A stretch of 8,645 nucleotides of DNA. Origin: Balneolaceae bacterium (GTDB lineage: Bacteria; Bacteroidota; Rhodothermia; Balneolales; Balneolaceae). Of the stretch, positions 1 to 6,491 are shown one piece after another. The first letter of the stretch is position 1. Each line of letters begins with the position of its first letter. Below the pieces are notes generated by a model that saw only the letters and a program-made list of their open reading frames with translations, had not been told where the DNA came from and did not search any database. Made by a program: the position numbers and the translations under genes. The stretch covers positions 1 through 8,645 of the forward strand of contig SKRK01000212.1 of assembly GCA_007118525.1 (NCBI GenBank), in the 5' to 3' direction.

Positions 1-1
1 A

Positions 2-781
2 CGGAAGAAGCGTCAGCTGCAAATCTTGGCAAGTGAAGTGATGGCGCGGTTTGAATTGCGCAAGCAAAACAGCGAACTGCAGAAAATGTCGCGCCACAAA
101 ACACAGCTCATGAAAATGCTGAGCCACGATATGCGCTCTCCATTAAATGGAATCATTGGTATGAGCAGTGTTCTGAATGAGGAGCTCGAAACTGAAGAGG
201 AGCTGGAGATGATGAACATTATTCAGCAAAGTGCGATTCAGCTAAACCGGATGATTGATGAAGTACTTCAATACTCATTGATTGAATCGACCGGCTTTTC
301 ACTTACCCGAAAGAGTGTGGACCTTGCAGAGATGATTGATGATGTAAGGAAGCTGTATAAGCCTTCAGCCCTAAATAAGAGCATAGAGCTGACCTTTACA
401 GTTGAAGAACTAAACAGCGATATCTATCTCGACGGTGACAAGTTTGAACAGATCATCGGAAATCTGGTATCGAATGCCCTCAAGTTTACAGCGAATGGCG
501 GACAAGTTGATGTTCGGCTCAAAGAGGAGAGAAGAGGGAACGAGGTCGATCTGATTTTGAGAGTAAAAGACAGCGGCAGAGGAATCCCGGATGAAAAATT
601 AGAGAGCATGTTTGAAAATAATATGCAATCAGAAGGGGGTACACAGGGAGAGAAAGGGACAGGCCTTGGCCTCTCTATCATAAAACATTTTGTTGACCTT
701 CATCGCGGAAAGATAGATGTTTCAAGCGAAGTGGGAGTAGGAACCGTGTTTACAGTTACCGTTCCGGCCTCAAAGGGATAG
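2..781 (+). CDS. Sensor histidine kinase, C-terminal part (5' end outside the window)
   Basis: This is the transmitter half of a two-component sensor kinase, which autophosphorylates on histidine using ATP and passes the phosphate to a response regulator. The frame is open to the left edge, so the start is missing. The first codons (RKKRQLQILASEVMARFEL) resemble the last helix of a GAF domain running into a coiled-coil linker, so the missing N-terminus probably holds a GAF-type sensor; that part is inference. The HisKA box SHDMRSPLNG has its phospho-accepting His at bases 125-127. The HATPase domain follows, with the N box (EQIIGNLVSNALKFT, about bases 446-490), the G1 box DSGRGIP (from base 569) and the G2 box GTGLGLS (from base 656). 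The protein ends just after the ATPase fold, with no receiver domain attached. No response regulator is visible here, so the partner is unknown. It is probably co-transcribed with the cupin 51 bases downstream. Confidence 0.93.
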   Translation, partial: RKKRQLQILASEVMARFELRKQNSELQKMSRHKTQLMKMLSHDMRSPLNGIIGMSSVLNEELETEEELEMMNIIQQSAIQLNRMIDEVLQYSLIESTGFSLTRKSVDLAEMIDDVRKLYKPSALNKSIELTFTVEELNSDIYLDGDKFEQIIGNLVSNALKFTANGGQVDVRLKEERRGNEVDLILRVKDSGRGIPDEKLESMFENNMQSEGGTQGEKGTGLGLSIIKHFVDLHRGKIDVSSEVGVGTVFTVTVPASKG

Positions 782-832
782 GACCGGTTTGTGCCGTCTA
801 TATCTGCATCTATGGATTGAAAACGTTGACAG

Positions 833-1351
833 GTGAATTCAGAACAGAACAGTGTCATTACAGGTGAAAACCAAATTTTTGAACGCGCAGAGAAACTCCT
901 GAAACAGATGGGATTGAGCGTACAGTCTCAGGACAGATCAAGGCCATGGGGCGGGTTTCTGGTCATTGAAGAGTCGCAATCTTCCCTTTTTATAGACTCC
1001 TTTTTCCCGCATTTAGAAGCAGAACACTTTTCCGGTTATGCGAAACTGAGCCCTAAGCTGCTGATGGTGGCTCCCGGCAAAAGGCTGTCCTGGCAATATC
1101 ACCACCGTCGAACTGAAATCTGGAAGGTTTTGCAGGGTACCGTAGGTGTTGTTACAAGTAGTAATGATTCACCGGGCCCGCTGCGTACATTGCAAGAAGG
1201 AGATGTGATCAATCTCAGGGAAGGCGAACGGCACAGGCTGGTTGGGCTTGAAGGGTGGTCTATTCTGGCAGAAATATGGCAGCATATCGATCCGGAAAAT
1301 CCATCAGATGAAGATGATATAGTTCGGGTTGAAGACGATTTCGGCAGATAG
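833..1351 (+). CDS. Stand-alone cupin of the type II mannose-6-phosphate isomerase C-terminal class
   Basis: This 172-residue protein is a single cupin barrel like the C-terminal isomerase domain of bifunctional ManC/AlgA enzymes, without the nucleotidyltransferase domain. Family signatures are RPWG (37-40), PGKRLSWQYHH (81-91), E95, the second cupin motif REGERHRL (129-136) and the closing EDDIVRVEDDFGR (160-172), which is nearly diagnostic of this class. By spacing the metal ligands should be Gln88, His90, Glu95 and His134; this assignment is inference. The usual third His of the HHH run is Arg92, and the His after the Glu is Ile96, so isomerase activity is not certain. The GTG start follows an in-frame stop at 827-829, so no longer start exists; no clear Shine-Dalgarno is seen. 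It could be a mannose-6-phosphate isomerase feeding GDP-mannose synthesis or a sugar-binding cupin of other function. Its position after a sensor kinase gives no direct hint. Confidence 0.82.
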   Translation: MNSEQNSVITGENQIFERAEKLLKQMGLSVQSQDRSRPWGGFLVIEESQSSLFIDSFFPHLEAEHFSGYAKLSPKLLMVAPGKRLSWQYHHRRTEIWKVLQGTVGVVTSSNDSPGPLRTLQEGDVINLREGERHRLVGLEGWSILAEIWQHIDPENPSDEDDIVRVEDDFGR

Positions 1352-1563
1352 ATTAATGCTAATTACACTTAGGGGGAAAGTAATACGTTAATAGCTATAT
1401 AATATTTAGCATTTAATTAAACATTTAGGAGACAGGAAATCCGGAGGGTAGTCAATCAGATTGACTACCTTTATTTGTTTTATATTATTTTCTTGGCCCT
1501 GAACTCCGGTGGGTGCAAATAGGTTTAACTTACTCCACCGCTTTAAGTTTATCGAAACCGACT
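1352..1563. other. AT-rich intergenic region before rel
   Basis: This gap contains the hairpin at 1447-1480. It also has an 8-base inverted repeat, AATGCTAA (1355-1362) and TTAGCATT (1406-1413), flanking an AT-rich core with TATAAT at 1398-1403, but I see no matching -35 element. CCGGAG (1441-1446) and CTCCGG (1504-1509) could form an outer stem around the terminator hairpin. A GTG at 1513 would extend Rel by 17 residues. I prefer the ATG at 1564 because those 17 residues do not resemble a Rel N-terminus. Confidence 0.5.
1447..1480 (+). terminator. Intrinsic terminator-like hairpin after the cupin gene
   Basis: GGTAGTCAAT (1447-1456) pairs perfectly with ATTGACTACC (1460-1469) around a three-base CAG loop. 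The T-rich tract TTTATTTGTTTT follows directly. The orientation fits termination of transcripts coming from the kinase and cupin genes. Because the rel promoter has not been located, it could instead sit in the rel leader and act as an attenuator. Confidence 0.75.
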
Positions 1564-3807
1564 ATGAGAAAAGTGGATACAGATATCCGCGAGAAAATTG
1601 AGAAGTACACGCTTAATAAACAGCAGCGGGCAGAGCTGACTGAGTTGCTGGAACTATGTCACAAACGCCTGGAAGTAACGGATGATGAGTTGGTTACCAG
1701 GGCTTTTAAACTCTGCTGTCAATCTCACAACGGGGTAGTGAGAGCCTCAGGTGAGCCATACTACCAGCATCCTCTTGAGGTTGCGAAAATAATGGCAGAC
1801 GATTTTAATATTGATGATGAATCGGTTGTAGCGGCCCTGCTTCACGATACAGTAGAAGACACTACGGTTACGCTCGACCTGGTAGAAGAGTTGTTTAATC
1901 CGGTGGTTCGTCAGCTTATTGATGGTGTAACAAAAATTACCGGTGTATTTGAAACTCGCGACACCAAGCAGGCCGAGACCTTCATGAAGTTGATTCTGTC
2001 GATGGCGGAAGATGTTCGTGTAATGTTAATAAAGTTTGCCGACAGGCTTCATAACATGCGCACGATCAGCCATATGCCGCATCAGAAACAGCTCAAAAAG
2101 GCAACAGAAACAATGGAGCTGTATGCTCCGCTGGCTCACCGGTTTGGGCTCTTTAAAATCAAAAATGAGTTTGAGGATCTCTGTTTTAAGGTAATTGATC
2201 CCAATTCATTTAAGTTTATTGTCAGAAAATTAAAAAAAAAAAAAGAGGCTAGAGAATCCTTTATTAAACAGTTTATGGAGCCTGTTGAAAATGTTCTGAG
2301 GGAACAGAATTTTTCATTCGAGATCAAAGGCCGGCCTAAACACATCTACTCGATATTCAGGAAGATGCAGATGCAGCAGAAACCTTTTGAGGAGATTTAT
2401 GATCTGTTTGCCATCCGCATTATTCTGGAAGATCCCCACACAAAAGAGGATTGTTGGCGCGTCTACTCGGTAATCACCGACTGGTACACCCCTATTCCAA
2501 AACGCTTCAGGGATTTTATTTCAGTTCCCAAGGCGAATGGCTATCAGTCTTTGCATACCACGGTAATTACCAAACAGGGAAAAAAGGTAGAGGTGCAGAT
2601 TCGTACGCGAAAAATGGACGACATTGCAGAGCACGGCCTGGCTGCCCACTGGAAGTATAAAGAGGGCAACTCCGATGGCAGCACAGAGCTGGATAAATTT
2701 GTACACTGGGTGCGCGATGTTCTTGACAGCCCCCGTCCTGAAGCTGCAACCGAATTTGTGAAAGATTTTCAGCTGAATCTTTATCAGGATGAAATTTACA
2801 TATTTACCCCCACCGGCGAGTTGAAAACGCTGCCAAAAGGCGCTTCATGTATCGATTTTGCTTTTGAGATACACAGTGAAATAGGCGAACGGGCAGTGGC
2901 AGCAAAAGTAAACGGTAAAATGGTGCCATTGCGTCAAAAATTAAAAATTGGCGATCAGGTTGAAATTATTACCGGAAATAAGATCAACCTGAATGCCGAC
3001 TGGATGGGTGATGTGGTTACGCACAAGGCAAAATCCAGGCTTCGTCAGTTCATCAAACAGAAAGAACGTAAAGTAGCTGATGAAGGGCGTGAGATATGGC
3101 AGAAAAAAGCTTCGAAGGGAAAAGTTGAAGTTTCTGACCAGGAGCTCACCAAGATTGCAAAACGGTTCAAGTTTGAAAATGCTCAAGAACTGTTTCATGA
3201 GATTGGCGTCGGCGCATTCAATGTAAACGATCTTTTCAAGATTGTGAAAGAGCTGAAAAGCAAGGGCAGGCTCGAGTCGCCGGATCAGGAGATAGAGGAA
3301 CCATCAGAAGAAGAGATACAGGAAAATTACAGAATATCAGCGCGATCGGTTGGCGAAGGTAAGGCCCTGCTTGTTGAGGGAGAACTGACCGGGGTTAAAT
3401 ACTCATACGCAAATTGTTGTAATCCTATCCCCGGGGATGATGTAATTGGTTTTATAAGCCGTAACGGCGATGTGAAGGTCCATCGGTCAAATTGTAAAAA
3501 TGCCCATCATCTTATCAGAACAGACAGTGAAAGAGTTATTGATGTTAACTGGGCTAAAAATATCGACACACAATTTCTCGGCGCTGTTAGGGTTATAGGA
3601 GAAGACAGAGTAGGCTTGGTCAATGATTTAACAGAAGTTCTTGCCAAATCATTGAAAACGAATATGAAAAGTATTAACGTTAGTAGTGAAGGCGGGATGT
3701 TTGAAGGAATACTTACCATACATGTAAGTGATTTAAAACATCTTGAAAAGATTATTCAGAAACTCGAAAGAGTGGACAGTATCAAAAATGTGACTAGATA
3801 CGAATAA
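1564..3807 (+). CDS. rel: Bifunctional (p)ppGpp synthetase/hydrolase, RelA/SpoT family
   Basis: This 747-residue cytoplasmic enzyme makes the stringent-response alarmone (p)ppGpp from ATP plus GTP/GDP and also hydrolyses it. The N-terminal HD hydrolase domain is intact: His69 in YYQHP, His94-Asp95 in LLHDTVED, and Asp160/Asn164 in FADRLHN. The synthetase domain (about 245-355) has Asp280 in YDLFAIRI, the RFRD motif (314-317), NGYQSLH (325-331) and EVQIRT (343-348). RFRD matches the basic RxKD form of bifunctional Rel enzymes rather than the acidic ExDD form of synthetase-only RelA. A TGS domain follows (about 410-470), then a helical region, the Cys-containing CCNPIPGD region (618-625, with Cys644) and a C-terminal ACT domain (about 672-747). 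Length and order are normal for Rel. A 13-A run at 2232-2244 lies between the two catalytic domains. The gene appears to be its own transcription unit, with no Shine-Dalgarno at the chosen start. Confidence 0.95.
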   Translation: MRKVDTDIREKIEKYTLNKQQRAELTELLELCHKRLEVTDDELVTRAFKLCCQSHNGVVRASGEPYYQHPLEVAKIMADDFNIDDESVVAALLHDTVEDTTVTLDLVEELFNPVVRQLIDGVTKITGVFETRDTKQAETFMKLILSMAEDVRVMLIKFADRLHNMRTISHMPHQKQLKKATETMELYAPLAHRFGLFKIKNEFEDLCFKVIDPNSFKFIVRKLKKKKEARESFIKQFMEPVENVLREQNFSFEIKGRPKHIYSIFRKMQMQQKPFEEIYDLFAIRIILEDPHTKEDCWRVYSVITDWYTPIPKRFRDFISVPKANGYQSLHTTVITKQGKKVEVQIRTRKMDDIAEHGLAAHWKYKEGNSDGSTELDKFVHWVRDVLDSPRPEAATEFVKDFQLNLYQDEIYIFTPTGELKTLPKGASCIDFAFEIHSEIGERAVAAKVNGKMVPLRQKLKIGDQVEIITGNKINLNADWMGDVVTHKAKSRLRQFIKQKERKVADEGREIWQKKASKGKVEVSDQELTKIAKRFKFENAQELFHEIGVGAFNVNDLFKIVKELKSKGRLESPDQEIEEPSEEEIQENYRISARSVGEGKALLVEGELTGVKYSYANCCNPIPGDDVIGFISRNGDVKVHRSNCKNAHHLIRTDSERVIDVNWAKNIDTQFLGAVRVIGEDRVGLVNDLTEVLAKSLKTNMKSINVSSEGGMFEGILTIHVSDLKHLEKIIQKLERVDSIKNVTRYE
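2232..2244 (+). repeat. Homopolymer run of 13 A inside rel
   Basis: Thirteen consecutive A bases form the last base of Leu223 and four AAA lysine codons (224-227) in the linker between the hydrolase and synthetase domains. Runs of this length are known slippage sites for RNA polymerase and for replication. Gain of one A would place the ribosome on a TAG at 2250-2252 within three codons. Confidence 0.95.
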
Positions 3808-3830
3808 TTGGCTATATGCTCAGTTCAGCG

Positions 3831-3860
3831 TTTATTGCGTAGGTGTTTTTACGTAATAAA
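3831..3860 (+). other. Hairpin downstream of rel
   Basis: TTTATTGCGTA (3831-3841) pairs with TACGTAATAAA (3850-3860), giving eleven pairs with one G-T wobble and an eight-base loop. It lies 24 bases after the rel stop. It is followed by A rather than T, so it is not a classical intrinsic terminator. It may mark the rel 3' end or protect the mRNA; no other terminator is visible before the next gene. Confidence 0.4.
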
Positions 3861-3982
3861 AAATGTCTGATTTACCTATATCTATATTCAAATCTTTTAT
3901 TAATAATAGCTTTGTTATAGATACATGCTCAGAGTGACAGTAAAATTGGAGTGAACTCTTAAATTTAATAATCAATAAAACG

Positions 3983-4306
3983 ATGGTAACATATACGAAA
4001 CGTGATATCGTGCGAACAGTAGCTGACAAAATGGATGTGCCTTTAAATAAGGCAGAACCTTGGGTAGATGTAGTAATTGACGCACTGCGTTCAAAAATGC
4101 TCGCAGCCGATCCTACCTGTAGAATTGAACTTCGCGATTTTGGTGTTTTTGAAGTTAAAGAGACGAAAGCGAAGCCTAAAGCAAGGAACCCAAAAACCAA
4201 TGAAGTAATCTATGTGCCTGCTCACAGAAAAACTCACTTTAAACCGAGTAAGCGGTTGAAGAAGTTTCTTAAGCAGCCCCTTAGTGAGGTAAAAAAAGGC
4301 AAGTAA
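3983..4306 (+). CDS. HU/IHF-family nucleoid DNA-binding protein
   Basis: This 107-residue protein of the HU/IHF fold forms dimers that bend DNA. It opens with the usual helical bundle (TKRDIVRTVADKMDVPLNKA, 5-24, then VDVVIDALRSKM, 28-39). The core strand motif is RDFGVFEVKE (51-60), and the DNA-embracing arm carries RNPKTNE (68-74) with Pro70 at the position that intercalates between base pairs in HU. The last helix KPSKRLKKFL (87-96) is followed by a short Lys-rich tail, making it slightly longer than classical 90-residue HU. Arg-Asp at 51-52 stands where HU usually has Gly before FG. It could be a general HU paralogue or a more specialised IHF-like protein; sequence alone does not decide. 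It directly abuts ruvX with zero spacing, which suggests coupled translation. No Shine-Dalgarno precedes the ATG, only an A-rich stretch. Confidence 0.9.
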   Translation: MVTYTKRDIVRTVADKMDVPLNKAEPWVDVVIDALRSKMLAADPTCRIELRDFGVFEVKETKAKPKARNPKTNEVIYVPAHRKTHFKPSKRLKKFLKQPLSEVKKGK

Positions 4307-4738
4307 TTGGCTAAATTGGGAAGAATTATCGGTGTAGATGTTGGCCGTAAAAAAGTAGGCCTTGCCAGAACAGATTTATTGCGGACTAGTGCCAACCCGA
4401 TTGGTACATTTACACCGGTAGATTCTCATAAAGAGATTGAGAGACAAATTACAGAGGAAGGACCTGTAATTGCTGTAGTTGTGGGCTGGCCTCTCACGCC
4501 TCAGGATGAACACACACACGCTACCGAATTGGCCGGCGATTATATTCGGTTTATAGAAGGCAAATTCAAGGATATCCCCGTCTATAAGATGGACGAGAGG
4601 TTCACATCTCGTCATGCCATGCAGATTATGGTTGAATCCGGCGTTTCTAAAAGCAAACGCCACGAAAAAGGAAGGTTGGATCAGGCCGCAGCTGCTCTTA
4701 TTTTGCAACAGTTCCTGGAAGCGCACCCCGAAATATGA
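4307..4738 (+). CDS. ruvX: YqgF/RuvX family pre-16S rRNA nuclease / Holliday junction resolvase-like protein
   Basis: This 143-residue RNase H-fold protein has the normal length of the YqgF family, which is implicated in maturation of the 16S rRNA 5' end and was named for its similarity to RuvC resolvases. The N-terminal strand with the first acidic residue is GVDVGRKKVGLA (9-20, Asp11). VVVGWPL (57-63) is the central family motif. DERFTSRHA (96-104) supplies Glu97, and KGRLDQAAAALILQQFL (121-137) supplies Asp125, so the acidic active-site set appears complete. The start is TTG at 4307, immediately after the stop of the HU-like gene. AAGG ending at 4299 lies seven bases upstream, supporting this start over another TTG at 4316 that would begin MGRIIG. 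Translation is probably coupled to the upstream gene. Confidence 0.92.
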   Translation: MAKLGRIIGVDVGRKKVGLARTDLLRTSANPIGTFTPVDSHKEIERQITEEGPVIAVVVGWPLTPQDEHTHATELAGDYIRFIEGKFKDIPVYKMDERFTSRHAMQIMVESGVSKSKRHEKGRLDQAAAALILQQFLEAHPEI

Positions 4739-4845
4739 AATTCTCAAACGTTGCGTTGCCGTAATTATCGCTAATTTTTGTATCATAGCACCCGGTTTTA
4801 AAATATTTCAGCACTCTTCTCTGTGAGGTCTCAAAAATAAAAGTT
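4739..4845. other. Intergenic region between ruvX and def
   Basis: This 107-base AT-rich gap has no terminator hairpin that I can find, so read-through from ruvX into def is plausible. A weak promoter-like arrangement is TTTG at 4777-4780 followed 18 bases later by TAAAAT at 4799-4804. The second half does not fit the Bacteroidetes TAnnTTTG element well, so I do not call a promoter. Confidence 0.35.
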
Positions 4846-5409
4846 ATGCCTGTTTTACCGATTATAACCTACAACGACCCTGTATTGAGGGCCGAAACCA
4901 AAGCTTTGGAAAAAAATTCCGGTGAGCTGCAATCATTGATCGACGACATGTTTGAAACCATGTATAACTCAAGTGGGGTTGGACTTGCAGCACCGCAGAT
5001 CGGTAAGTCGCTGCAACTCTTTGTGATGGATGCTGATGCCGTGACAGAAGAACTTGAGGATGAAGAGGACCTGGGTCCGATGGTTTTTATCAACCCTGAA
5101 ATCATCGAGGTAAAGGGTGAAAAGGTGAGAATGGAAGAGGGGTGCCTGAGTATTCCTGACTTACGGGATGAAATTGTGAGACCTGATGTAACGGTGGTAA
5201 AGTTTAGGGATCGCGAATTTAATGAACAGACCATTGAGGTGAGCGGCTGGGTGTCGAGGGTGATTCAGCATGAATATGATCACCTGGCCGGAAAACTTTT
5301 TATCGATTATTTAAGTGCTTTTCGAAGAAGATTGCATAAATCCCTTCTAAAAAAAATTGACAGCGGAAAGATCGAAGTCGATTATCCGCTGGCCCCAAAA
5401 TCAGATTAA
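4846..5409 (+). CDS. def: Peptide deformylase
   Basis: This 187-residue metalloenzyme removes the formyl group from the N-terminal methionine of nascent proteins at the ribosome exit. All three catalytic motifs are present: GVGLAAPQ (44-51), EGCLS (98-102) with metal ligand Cys100, and the zinc-type QHEYDHLAG (141-149) with His142, catalytic Glu143 and His146. An acidic insert, TEELEDEEDLG (67-77), lies between the first strand pair, as is common in Bacteroidetes enzymes. The basic C-terminal helix (FRRRLHKSLLKK, 159-170) is typical of the family and is thought to contact the ribosome. The ATG start gives the standard N-terminus LPIITYNDPVLR; no Shine-Dalgarno is visible. The gene lies 13 bases upstream of fmt, its functional counterpart, so the two are almost certainly co-transcribed. 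Confidence 0.97.
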   Translation: MPVLPIITYNDPVLRAETKALEKNSGELQSLIDDMFETMYNSSGVGLAAPQIGKSLQLFVMDADAVTEELEDEEDLGPMVFINPEIIEVKGEKVRMEEGCLSIPDLRDEIVRPDVTVVKFRDREFNEQTIEVSGWVSRVIQHEYDHLAGKLFIDYLSAFRRRLHKSLLKKIDSGKIEVDYPLAPKSD

Positions 5410-5422
5410 CAGAGCCGGTTGA

Positions 5423-6346
5423 ATGAAGAATCTCAGTATTATTTTTATGGGATCGCCCGAGTTCGCTGTTCCCTCTCTTGAGGCGCTTCACAACTCCTCT
5501 CACAACATCCTTGCCGTGGTGAGCAACCCTGATAAGCGGAGGCAAAGGCGCGGTAAACCCGTACCCACTGAGGTAAAAAAAAGGGCAGCAGAACTGGGAT
5601 ATAAAACCATCGATGCAGAAGATGTGAAGTCGGAAGAGTTTCTTTCAACCCTTAAAGAACTGAAGCCCGACCTGCTGGTTGTGGTTGCTTTCCGGATACT
5701 GCCACCGGCTGTTTTAGAAGTGCCGGAATATGGCTCAATTAACCTACATGCATCACTATTGCCAAAGTACAGGGGTGCCGCACCCATCCACTGGGCAGTA
5801 ATTAATGGTGAAAAAGAGACCGGGTGCACGGTTTTTATTCTGAATGAAAATGTAGATACCGGGAAAATTATCGGGCAGGCGAAGACAGGAATTGGCCCAA
5901 TGGAGACAACCGGGAGTATCTATAACCGATTGAAAGAGATGGGCTCAGAACTGTTGGTTGAAGCTGTTGACGACATTGCCGGAGGCACGGTTGAAGCCAT
6001 ACCTCAAATTGATGAGCAGGCCACGCCCGCACCCAAACTGTTTGCAGAAAATACCAAAATCGATTTCAATCAGACTGCTCAGAACGTACACAACCTGGTA
6101 AGAGGTTTAAATCCCTTTCCGGTAGCGTGGTGCCTCTATAAGGGAGAGAAGATGAAGGTCTATGAGTCACGGCCGGCAGACGGGCCTGCCGGGGAGCCCG
6201 GTGAACTATCGGGCAGAGACGGGAAGCTGTACGTTGCCTGTTTAGACCGGTTGCTTGAACTCAGAGAGGTACAGATGCCGGGAACAAGCCGCCTTTCCGG
6301 TCTCGATTTTTTGAATGGATATGATATTTCTGTTAAACTTCAATAA
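5423..6346 (+). CDS. fmt: Methionyl-tRNA formyltransferase
   Basis: This 307-residue enzyme transfers a formyl group from 10-formyl-tetrahydrofolate to methionine on initiator tRNA. The N-terminal Rossmann domain begins IIFMGSPEFAVPSLEAL (6-22) and has the basic loop PDKRRQRRGKP (36-46) typical of Fmt. The catalytic segment SINLHASLLPKYRGAAP (105-121) contains Asn107 and His109, and Asp145 lies in NVDTG (143-147), giving the full Asn/His/Asp triad. The folate-site region reads VVVAFRILP (86-94), a variant I associate with Bacteroidetes enzymes. The C-terminal OB-fold domain that binds tRNA runs from about 208 to 305 and includes VHNLVRGLNPFPVAW (222-236). Length is normal and nothing appears broken. 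It follows def by 13 bases, consistent with a formylation/deformylation operon. Confidence 0.97.
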   Translation: MKNLSIIFMGSPEFAVPSLEALHNSSHNILAVVSNPDKRRQRRGKPVPTEVKKRAAELGYKTIDAEDVKSEEFLSTLKELKPDLLVVVAFRILPPAVLEVPEYGSINLHASLLPKYRGAAPIHWAVINGEKETGCTVFILNENVDTGKIIGQAKTGIGPMETTGSIYNRLKEMGSELLVEAVDDIAGGTVEAIPQIDEQATPAPKLFAENTKIDFNQTAQNVHNLVRGLNPFPVAWCLYKGEKMKVYESRPADGPAGEPGELSGRDGKLYVACLDRLLELREVQMPGTSRLSGLDFLNGYDISVKLQ

Positions 6347-6491
6347 TGATCGACCGGCAGCCGTATCTTTTGTATAATTAAATTGTGAAATTGATAAACA
6401 GATAGTTGATTTAAAGAGATTTATTTGAGATATACTGTTCAGAAATTTCAGCACACAACGTTTAACTTTTTATTTGTAAATCATTATAGCT
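6347..6491. other. AT-rich intergenic region before the ankyrin gene
   Basis: This 145-base AT-rich gap has no convincing terminator for fmt. It holds TATAAT at 6373-6378 without a recognisable -35 partner, and TTGATT (6406-6411) followed after 19 bases by TATACT (6431-6436), which is the better but still weak promoter candidate. The ankyrin gene therefore probably has its own promoter here, though I cannot place it firmly. Confidence 0.35.

Noticed and set aside
1398..1403. TATAAT as a -10 promoter element for rel
   Set aside because: No -35 or Bacteroidetes TTTG/TAnnTTTG partner at a suitable distance, and the terminator lies between it and rel.
1513..1563. GTG start giving Rel 17 extra residues
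   Set aside because: The extra residues are low-complexity and unlike known Rel N-termini, and the start lies close to the terminator hairpin; ATG at 1564 gives the expected domain spacing.
6406..6436. TTGATT-N19-TATACT promoter for the ankyrin gene
   Set aside because: Both halves are weak and such pairs arise easily by chance in AT-rich DNA; mentioned only as the best candidate in that gap.
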